From positions 1,674,001 to 1,738,000 of the forward strand of contig OX244046.1 of the NCBI GenBank assembly GCA_945861085.1: a stretch of 64,000 nt of DNA. Reading direction: 5' to 3'. The position numbers were made by a program, and so were the translations under genes. Position 1 is the first letter of the stretch, and each line of letters opens with the position of its first letter. The DNA is from Clostridioides difficile_D (GTDB lineage Bacteria; Bacillota; Clostridia; Peptostreptococcales; Peptostreptococcaceae). Under the pieces are notes generated by a model that ran no database searches, was not told where the DNA came from, and saw only the letters and a list, made by a program, of their open reading frames with translations. Positions 58,316-64,000 of this stretch are shown piece after piece.

Positions 58316-59533
58316 ATGGAGAATAAAGTAAAAATTGGAGTACTAGGATATGGGATTGTAGGAAGTGGACTTATAGATATAATAGATAATAATAAAGAAA
58401 AAAGAAATATAGAAATAGTTGGAATCTTAGTTAATAATTTAGAAAAACATAAGGGGAAAAAATATTCTAATATAATAACTAATAATATAGATGATATATT
58501 TGATAAAGATATAGATATACTTGTTGAAGTCATGGGTGGTTTAGAACCAACATTATCTTATATTAAAAAAGCGTTAAGTAATAAAATTCATGTTGTTACA
58601 GCAAATAAAGATTTGTTAGCTGAATGTGGAGATGAGCTTGCAAAATTAGCAAGTGAAAATAAAGTAAGTATAAAATTTGAAGCTTCAGTTGCTGGAGGTA
58701 TACCAGTATTAAAACCAATAATAGAATCACTAGAAGGAAATAACATAGATAGTATAAATGCTATTTTAAATGGAACTACTAACTTCATATTATCTAAAAT
58801 GTATGATGAGAATTTATCTTATGATATGGCATTAAGACAGGCTCAAGAATTAGGTTTTGCTGAAGCAAATCCAGAATCAGATGTATTAGGGTATGATGCT
58901 GCTAGAAAACTATCAATATTATCAACTCTAGCTTATGACAATAGAGTCTATTGGAAAGATGTGTATTTAGAAGGAATTACAGACATAGATGAAAAAGATA
59001 TCGAATATGCAAAAAAATTAAATTGTAAGATAAAATTAATTGGTCAAAGTAAGTATGAAAATCATAAAGTAAGTGCTTTTGTTAGACCTGTCTTAGTAGA
59101 AAAAGATAATATACTTGCTAGAATAGACAATGAGTTTAATGCTGTCATAGTGAATGGAGATTCAGTAGGAGAAGTTTCTTTTGTAGGTAAGGGAGCTGGA
59201 AGTTTAGCAACAGGAAGTGCAGTTTACTCAGATGTTATAGATATAATAGATAATAGAGTTTCAAGTATAGACTCTTTTACTAAAGATAAAATACAAGTTA
59301 ACAAAATAGTTAGAGAAAAGTGTGGAGCACTTCTTAGATTTAAAAAATGTAATAAAGATGAAATTTTAAATATAGTTGAGAACTGTTTGGTAAATTACGA
59401 TATTTTAAATGATGATGATGAACTTGCTATTATGGTTTATGCTGACTCTGAATATGAAATAAATAACAGTTTATGCCTAATAAAGGATAAAGGATATTGC
59501 GAAAAAATGAATAAAATGTTGAAAATAAGTTAA
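58316..59533 (+). CDS. hom: Homoserine dehydrogenase
   Basis: Of 405 residues, the NAD(P)-binding GYGIVGSG lies at about 12-19. The homoserine dehydrogenase signature is around KALSNKIHVVTANKDLLAE and the NGTTNFILSKMYDENLSYDMALRQAQELGFAEANPESDVLGYDAARKL block near 150-197. The C-terminal ACT-type region (about 325-405) is likely for feedback control. It converts aspartate semialdehyde to homoserine for threonine and methionine. Expression is controlled by the two T-boxes. The ATG follows TAGGAGG. Confidence 0.95.
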   Translation: MENKVKIGVLGYGIVGSGLIDIIDNNKEKRNIEIVGILVNNLEKHKGKKYSNIITNNIDDIFDKDIDILVEVMGGLEPTLSYIKKALSNKIHVVTANKDLLAECGDELAKLASENKVSIKFEASVAGGIPVLKPIIESLEGNNIDSINAILNGTTNFILSKMYDENLSYDMALRQAQELGFAEANPESDVLGYDAARKLSILSTLAYDNRVYWKDVYLEGITDIDEKDIEYAKKLNCKIKLIGQSKYENHKVSAFVRPVLVEKDNILARIDNEFNAVIVNGDSVGEVSFVGKGAGSLATGSAVYSDVIDIIDNRVSSIDSFTKDKIQVNKIVREKCGALLRFKKCNKDEILNIVENCLVNYDILNDDDELAIMVYADSEYEINNSLCLIKDKGYCEKMNKMLKIS

Positions 59534-59649
59534 AAAAGAAAAAATATAAGTTTATATGTAACATATTTTGACGATTTTAATACTATATAGTATGAGATGA
59601 AACAAAACATCTCATAAAAAAATTAAAATTAAAGGGAGAGATATGTTAT

Positions 59650-60144
59650 ATGGAAAATAAAAAATATGCAAATGGTGGTTATTCAGAAGATTGGTATGAA
59701 AGAGGAGAATCTACAGCTAAATGGTTCCAAAATGATGGAGAAGAATATGAAAGAGCAGCATACGATGAAGATAGAGAAAGAAGAGGTTCAAACTGTGGAT
59801 GTTCAAATTCAGGAGATAATAGACCTAGAAATTGTGAAAGATTTAGAAGAGAAGCTGAAATAAGAGAAAGAGAAGCAAGAGAAGCATTCTGTGAATCTTC
59901 AGAAAGAAAAAAAGAAGCATTAGCATATGAATGTGAAGCTAGAAAATTATGGGAACAAGCAGAGAAATACTGGGATGAATACTCAAAGTACAACTATCAA
60001 GGAATCGAATATTTAGCAGAAGCTGCTAGATTATTTGATGAAGGTATGGAATGTGAAGCTAGAAGAAATGGAAATAATGAAGGAAACAATAATAATTGTT
60101 GCCATAAATGCCATAAATGTAATTGTAACTGCTGTAGAAAATAA
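59650..60144 (+). CDS. cdeM: Cysteine-rich exosporium protein CdeM
   Basis: The 164-residue protein is charged and rich in Glu, Arg and Asn, with 13 Cys. An EREAREAFCESSERKKEALAYE-like helix and a C-terminal cluster of seven Cys (NNCCHKCHKC, NCNCCRK) are clear. It matches the C. difficile exosporium morphogenetic protein CdeM in sequence style, size and locus. It is made in the mother cell late in sporulation and contributes to the outer spore layer by disulfide or metal cross-links. It starts at ATG 59650 after an AAGGGAGAG site; a sigma-K type promoter was not clearly recognised. Confidence 0.85.
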   Translation: MENKKYANGGYSEDWYERGESTAKWFQNDGEEYERAAYDEDRERRGSNCGCSNSGDNRPRNCERFRREAEIREREAREAFCESSERKKEALAYECEARKLWEQAEKYWDEYSKYNYQGIEYLAEAARLFDEGMECEARRNGNNEGNNNNCCHKCHKCNCNCCRK

Positions 60145-60153
60145 AAAAATTTA

Positions 60154-60182
60154 TTGACAAATCAATAGTTAAAATATATCAT
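60154..60182 (+). promoter_or_regulatory. Promoter of the hisD leader
   Basis: TTGACA (60154-60159), 17 bases, TATCAT (60177-60182). A further TATAAT-like box lies near 60190. Confidence 0.55.
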
Positions 60183-60189
60183 ATTATGT

Positions 60190-60335
60190 ATAATAAAGAG
60201 AAAATTCAGAAAAAAATAATGATTAGAAGAAATATAAGTATAGTTATTAGACAAATAGTGCTCAGTTAGTGAGGTGAGTACAATATGATTAAACTCCCAT
60301 CCTCTAGCTTTTAATAGAGGGTGGGAGTTTTTATT
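60190..60335 (+). promoter_or_regulatory. Structured leader with terminator upstream of hisD
   Basis: The leader includes a seven-pair hairpin (GTGCTCA with TGAGTAC, about 60258-60281). A strong terminator follows at about 60293-60333 (ACTCCCATCCTCTA paired with TAGAGGGTGGGAGT, then TTTTT). hisD starts 50 bases after it, so read-through is needed unless another promoter exists. An attenuator or unknown riboswitch is possible; no T-box motif is present. Confidence 0.5.
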
Positions 60336-60385
60336 TATTGATGTATCTTAAATGATGATAATATTGTAAAACTAGGAGGTAAAAA

Positions 60386-61651
60386 ATGAAGAGTATTAAA
60401 GCATCAAGCATAAAAGAAAAGGTAGATGAAAAGATATTAAGAGAGCAAGTAAGTTCTATAATAGAAGATATAAGAAGTAATAAGGATATTGCACTTAAAA
60501 AATATAATGAGAAATTTGATAGAAATACAAGATGTGAATTTAGAATTACTAAAGAAGAAATAAGGGAAGCTTATAAGCATGTAGATGACGAATTTATAAA
60601 TAACTTGAAGATTGCTGCTAAAAATATAAGGGAATTTGCTAAGGCTCAAAAAGTAAGTTTTGAAAATTCTTTTGAAAAAGAAATTTATCCAGGTGTAATC
60701 CTAGGTCAAACTAATATTCCAATAGAGTCATGTCTTGCATATGTTCCAGGGGGTCAGTATCCACTGTTTTCAACAGCTCTTATGCTTATAATACCTGCAA
60801 AAGTCGCAGGAGTAAAAAGAATTGTGGCATGTTCACCAACTATGAAAAATACTGAAGACATAAATCCTAAAACATTGGTAGCTATGGATATAGCAGGGGC
60901 TGATGAAATATATGCAACTGGGGGAGTTCAAGCTATAGCAGCATTTACATATGGGACAGAAAAGATTAATCCAGTTGATATAATCGTAGGACCAGGAAAT
61001 AAGTTTGTGACTGAAGCTAAAAGACAATGTTATGGTCAAGTAGGAATTGATTTTGTAGCTGGTCCAAGTGAAGTTCTTATAATAGCTGATGAAACTTCAA
61101 ATCCAGTTTATATTGCAGCCGATTTATTAGCACAGTGTGAACATGATTTAAATGCAAGAGGTATATTATTAACAAATAGTTTAGAAATAGCACAGGAAGT
61201 TGAAAAAAATATAGAAATTATGTTAAAAGATTTGCCAACAAAGGATATAGCATATAGTTCATGGGAAAATAATGGAGAGATAATACTGGTTGATGATATG
61301 GAGGAAGCCATTAAAATAAGTAATTTTTATGCACCAGAACATTTAGAAGTTACAGTAAAGAAATATGATGAAATTTGTGATAGATTAATTAACTATGGCT
61401 CTCTATTTATTGGAAACCTTTCTGCTGAAGTTTTTGGAGATTATGTTTCAGGTACTAATCATACATTACCAACACTCAAAGCATCAAGATATACGGGTGG
61501 CGTTTGGGTTGGAACTTTTATAAAAACTTGTACAAAGCAGATATTTAATGAAAAAGCTATAGAATCATTAGCACCTGTAGCTGAAAAGCTCGCAAAAGAA
61601 GAAGGATTATATGCACATGCAAAGGCTGCTGAGGTTAGATTTAAAAAATAG
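60386..61651 (+). CDS. hisD: Histidinol dehydrogenase
   Basis: The 421-residue protein has family motifs in order: AYVPGGQYPLFSTALMLIIPAKVAGV near 113-138, VDIIVGPGNKFVTEAKRQCYG near 197-217, DFVAGPSEVLIIAD, LLAQCEHDLNARG near 247-259 (zinc ligands) and GDYVSGTNHTLPT near 351-363. It catalyses the last two steps of histidine synthesis. Here it stands alone, not in a his operon, with its own attenuator-like leader. A second role in this locus is possible. Confidence 0.93.
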   Translation: MKSIKASSIKEKVDEKILREQVSSIIEDIRSNKDIALKKYNEKFDRNTRCEFRITKEEIREAYKHVDDEFINNLKIAAKNIREFAKAQKVSFENSFEKEIYPGVILGQTNIPIESCLAYVPGGQYPLFSTALMLIIPAKVAGVKRIVACSPTMKNTEDINPKTLVAMDIAGADEIYATGGVQAIAAFTYGTEKINPVDIIVGPGNKFVTEAKRQCYGQVGIDFVAGPSEVLIIADETSNPVYIAADLLAQCEHDLNARGILLTNSLEIAQEVEKNIEIMLKDLPTKDIAYSSWENNGEIILVDDMEEAIKISNFYAPEHLEVTVKKYDEICDRLINYGSLFIGNLSAEVFGDYVSGTNHTLPTLKASRYTGGVWVGTFIKTCTKQIFNEKAIESLAPVAEKLAKEEGLYAHAKAAEVRFKK

Positions 61652-61701
61652 TAGAAAATTCTGTTTCTATCAATCGAGATTGCGTATTAGAGAAGGATAA
61701 G

Positions 61702-61756
61702 AAAAACGCCGCCAACCTGAATAAACACTATATTTTGCAGGTCGTCGGCGTTTTTT
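61702..61756 (+). terminator. Strong terminator after hisD
   Basis: ACGCCG(C)CAACCTG pairs with CAGGTCGTCGGCGT across an 18-base loop, followed by six T. Confidence 0.85.
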
Positions 61757-61848
61757 ATACCTATATATGATGTTACTACCTGTGTGTTCAAATTTTAACT
61801 TGATATTCCTTTTCTAAATAAGGTTTATCAAATAGTTAATACTTATAG

Positions 61849-62601
61849 CTAATACTTGAAAAAAACTTTTGCTAACTGTGCAAATTCATCTGCACTTGTC
61901 AATATAGCAGGGTGTCTTCCATGATTAAAGATGTGAATGTCTGCTTTTGGGATAAAAGTTGCCATTTGTTTGTACTCTTCTTCAAGATTATGACGACACA
62001 TTTCGTCCTCTTTACTTCCTGTAAACAAAATTGGTATTTCTAATTTGCACAACTCTTTATGAAATAAAGGGCGTTTCTCATTGGCACATTGTAATAGAGC
62101 TTTTGTATCAAGAGTAACAACATTTTCCCAATCTCCGCCTTGACACCATTCATAAAATTTTCGTGCTTGCATATCATGTTTTGATTTTTCTCGTCCAGTG
62201 ATTAGATTATCTACAAAGTTATCATTAAGAGTACGTCCATCAAAGCTATCTGCTATAATTGCCTCAACTAAATCAGGACGTTCTAACCCCGCATTAACAG
62301 CTACCCATGCGCCACCACTTGTTCCAATCAAGCCAACTCTACCACAATTTAAATGCTCAATTAGTGCTATCGTCTGTAAGGCTTCATCATGCCATATATC
62401 AGGAGAAAATTGCTCAACTCTATCTGACTGTCCATTACCTAAAAAATCAATTAAAATACATCTGAAATTTTCTGCATAGAGTGGCATAAGTGCTTCAAAC
62501 ATTTTAGAAGAAGCAGTATTACCATGCAGGAAAATTATCGGTTTACCTTGTCCATATTCTTTATAAAAACAAGCATTACCTTGATATTGAAAATATGACA
62601 T
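61849..62601 (-). CDS. Alpha/beta-fold hydrolase
   Basis: The 250-residue protein has HGNTASSKMF near 25-34 (oxyanion), the nucleophile elbow GTSGGAW near 93-99, Asp in FTGSKEDEM near 194 and catalytic His in FNHGRHPAIL near 231. No signal peptide. The elbow G-T-S-G-G fits a serine hydrolase. Its GC content is a little higher than in the genes to the left and its codon use is less A-ending, which may hint at a different origin. It converges on hisD. Confidence 0.85.
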   Translation of the reverse strand: MSYFQYQGNACFYKEYGQGKPIIFLHGNTASSKMFEALMPLYAENFRCILIDFLGNGQSDRVEQFSPDIWHDEALQTIALIEHLNCGRVGLIGTSGGAWVAVNAGLERPDLVEAIIADSFDGRTLNDNFVDNLITGREKSKHDMQARKFYEWCQGGDWENVVTLDTKALLQCANEKRPLFHKELCKLEIPILFTGSKEDEMCRHNLEEEYKQMATFIPKADIHIFNHGRHPAILTSADEFAQLAKVFFKY

Positions 62602-62682
62602 AGATTGTCCTCCTTTTTATTTACTAAGTTAATTATAGCAATATGGATATGAATGAAAAACCTCATGTTCTTTCTTAGAATA

Positions 62683-62714
62683 AAAATGTGCCACGCATAA
62701 ATCGTGACACATTT
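62683..62714 (-). terminator. Terminator of the CD3324-like gene
   Basis: AAATGTGCCACG pairs with CGTGACACATTT (one mismatch). The minus strand continues with TTTTTATT. Confidence 0.6.
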
Positions 62715-62718
62715 CTAA

Positions 62719-62988
62719 TTATAAATTTTGCTGTTTGAGTATTCTTTGTATGCTTTTCTCTGCCAAAAAGTATTTCTCTGATAACTGCTTGATGCTCATT
62801 CCATTTTGGAAGTTCAGACAGATTTGAGAATTACGAGAAGCTAAGACTTGTTTGGTGTCTGTGTTTTCACCCCAATGTTTTTTGTGTTCTTGCTTTTTGG
62901 GAATATAAACTACTTTACCATCTATATATTCTTGCACTTGCTCAATCAGTTCTTTAGGCAGTAAGTCAATTAAATTTTGATAGCTCAT
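62719..62988 (-). CDS. CD3324-family protein with HTH-like C-terminus
   Basis: The 89-residue protein begins SYQNLIDLLPKELIEQVQEYIDGKVVYIPKKQ, the pattern of the CD3324 family. A central KKHWGENTDTKQVLASRN segment and a C-terminal helix-turn-helix (GMSIKQLSEKYFLAEKSIQRIL) follow, like Mor/resolvase-type domains. It probably binds DNA. The ATG is behind AGGAGGTGC. It is upstream of the hydrolase gene on the same strand, separated by its own terminator. Confidence 0.7.
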   Translation of the reverse strand: MSYQNLIDLLPKELIEQVQEYIDGKVVYIPKKQEHKKHWGENTDTKQVLASRNSQICLNFQNGMSIKQLSEKYFLAEKSIQRILKQQNL

Positions 62989-63445
62989 TTTGCACCTCCT
63001 AAATCATTACTCTTTAGGATTAGCAAAGGCTACTGCCACTTACAATTAAACAATAAGATTTTGTCATTATGTACAATAGCCTTTGCTATGCACAAGTTCC
63101 AATTCCCATAAACTAAATACTCCTTTCTAATTTGAAGAATTTATCTGAACATTGATTTCACTTTTAAGAGTGAGTTCAATGACAAATTCACCTTTTTATT
63201 ATATATATTCAGGCAAATAATTGCAACTGCCTTTGTATGATGATATTTTATTTTAGTCAATACTATAATATGTGTATTTATGTCATGAAAGTAATAAGAA
63301 TAGTAAAACTTAGTCAGGAAGAATAATTATGAAGTGGACAATAGAGAAATTTGATTTAAGTTTTTTTGAAAATTTATTGACAAATCTAAGTTGCAAATAT
63401 TATACTAAACTTAATAAATAAAGTTTATAAAGTAAGGTGTTGTTT
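62989..63445. other. Intergenic interval with two inverted repeats
   Basis: A perfect 12-base inverted repeat lies at 63021-63032 and 63077-63088 (TAGCAAAGGCTA and its complement). A smaller hairpin is near 63152-63183 (CATTGA...TCAATG with TTCAC/GTGAG inside). The rest is AT-rich. The promoter of the ROK gene is at 63377-63406: TTGACA, 18 bases, TATACT. Confidence 0.5.
63377..63406 (+). promoter_or_regulatory. Promoter of the ROK regulator
   Basis: TTGACA (63377-63382), 18 bases, TATACT (63401-63406), 40 bases before the start codon. Confidence 0.65.
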
Positions 63446-64000
63446 ATGAAAAATATAGTTGGAAAACCACAAACGATAAAAAAAGTAAATGAAGATTTAA
63501 TAAAAAATATTATAAAAAATGAAGGTCCTATAACAAAACCAGAAATTTCAAGTATTACTGAATTGAGTTTAGCCACAGTTAATAAGATTGTAGAGCAATT
63601 AGCTTTGAAAAATGAAGTTAAAGTAAGTGGACTAAGTGAATCTACTGGAGGAAGAAGAGCTCAATTATTTGAAATAAATGCAAACTTAGAACACGTAATA
63701 GCTTTATATTATTATAGAAATAGTTGTATAGGGGTAGTTGCCAATTTACTAGGTGAAATAATTTATCAAGAAGAATTTAATATAAGAATGGATACGTATG
63801 AAAACGTTAACCAAGATACTTTTTTTGTTATAGATACTTTAATCAAAAAGGAAAGGGGAAACAATATAAGAGCTATTGGGATTGGTGTACCAGGCGTTGT
63901 AAAAAAAGGTATAGTTAAAAATATACCAACTATAAAAAGTTGGGAAGGTATAAATTTGGAAAATTTAATAAAGAGTAAATACAATACTAAAGTATTTATA
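63446..64000 (+). CDS. ROK-family transcriptional regulator (C-terminus outside window)
   Basis: 185 codons are visible and the frame stays open at the right edge. Residues about 15-75 form a winged HTH (IIKNEGPITKPEISSITELSLATVNKIVEQLALKNEVKVSG). The GGRRAQLFEINANLEHVIAL boundary and the start of the ROK actin-like fold (NNIRAIGIGVPGVVKKGIV) follow. Such proteins repress sugar genes and respond to a sugar or sugar phosphate. The ATG follows TAAGGTG. Its target operon is outside the window. Confidence 0.85.
   Translation, partial: MKNIVGKPQTIKKVNEDLIKNIIKNEGPITKPEISSITELSLATVNKIVEQLALKNEVKVSGLSESTGGRRAQLFEINANLEHVIALYYYRNSCIGVVANLLGEIIYQEEFNIRMDTYENVNQDTFFVIDTLIKKERGNNIRAIGIGVPGVVKKGIVKNIPTIKSWEGINLENLIKSKYNTKVFI

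Noticed and set aside
62198..62479. 93-codon plus-strand frame inside the alpha/beta hydrolase gene
   Set aside because: It is antisense to a well-supported hydrolase with all catalytic motifs; no start signal.
63329..63421. 30-codon frame with a fair ribosome site before the ROK gene
   Set aside because: It covers the whole TTGACA-18-TATACT promoter of the ROK gene and shows no similarity; most likely chance.

Overview
The window is AT-rich Firmicute DNA (roughly 29% GC by eye) and almost certainly Clostridioides difficile. The evidence is the CRISPR direct repeat of the C. difficile type I-B kind, a type I toxin of the C. difficile family, UviB-like holin and CD27L-like endolysin genes, and a right flank that reads as a known C. 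difficile chromosomal neighbourhood: a CotG-like manganese catalase, an orphan PAS histidine kinase, homoserine dehydrogenase, the cysteine-rich exosporium protein CdeM, and HisD.

Positions 1 to about 41,000 are most of a prophage with siphovirus gene order. It is cut by the left edge, so the integrase and left attachment site are outside. From left to right it holds: an immunity and regulation region with at least six HTH proteins and an antirepressor, organised as switches with their own palindromic operators (1-4,510); a recombination and replication module with ERF annealing protein, DnaD-like initiator and SSB (4,548-9,084); a three-gene micropeptide/membrane peptide/AbrB-like cassette (9,133-9,685); a terminator-bounded non-coding interval with two tRNA-like folds (9,700-10,068); terminase, portal, a MuF minor head protein with a probable C-terminal toxin domain and candidate immunity gene, scaffold, capsid, connectors and major tail protein (10,098-18,917); tail chaperones, a lipoprotein, a CRISPR array without cas genes, and a very long tape measure gene (18,973-27,199); a type I toxin-antitoxin locus (27,233-27,565); baseplate and fibre genes rich in internal repeats (27,636-38,424); and holin and endolysin (38,470-39,542). 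Two more copies of the AbrB cassette lie on the minus strand at the right end (39,587-40,938).

The most notable observations are these. Spacers 2 and 5 of the prophage CRISPR array match the tape measure gene of the same prophage. Spacer 2 has 30 contiguous identities and a CCT motif in the PAM position, but mismatches in the seed; spacer 5 matches at 32 of its last 34 bases with a mismatched seed. This suggests an array aimed at relatives of the phage that spares its own allele. The AbrB cassette, present three times, has a fixed layout and CG-rich palindromic promoter spacers; I cannot assign it to a named system. The MuF toxin/immunity pair, the convergent type I TA locus and the tRNA-like RNA are further accessory systems.

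From about 41,200 to the right end the DNA is host chromosome: spore coat gene cotG, a thioredoxin-domain protein, MarR, a lysophospholipase, an XRE/TPR regulator, GNAT, a 3D-domain cell-wall protein, SGNH hydrolase, phosphoglucomutase, a YihY membrane protein, an IS200/IS605 element with a broken tnpB, a histidine kinase, tandem threonine-type T-boxes before hom, cdeM, hisD with a structured leader, an alpha/beta hydrolase, a CD3324-like protein and a truncated ROK regulator. Several genes here relate to sporulation (cotG, the kinase, cdeM), so the prophage sits directly beside a spore-associated locus.
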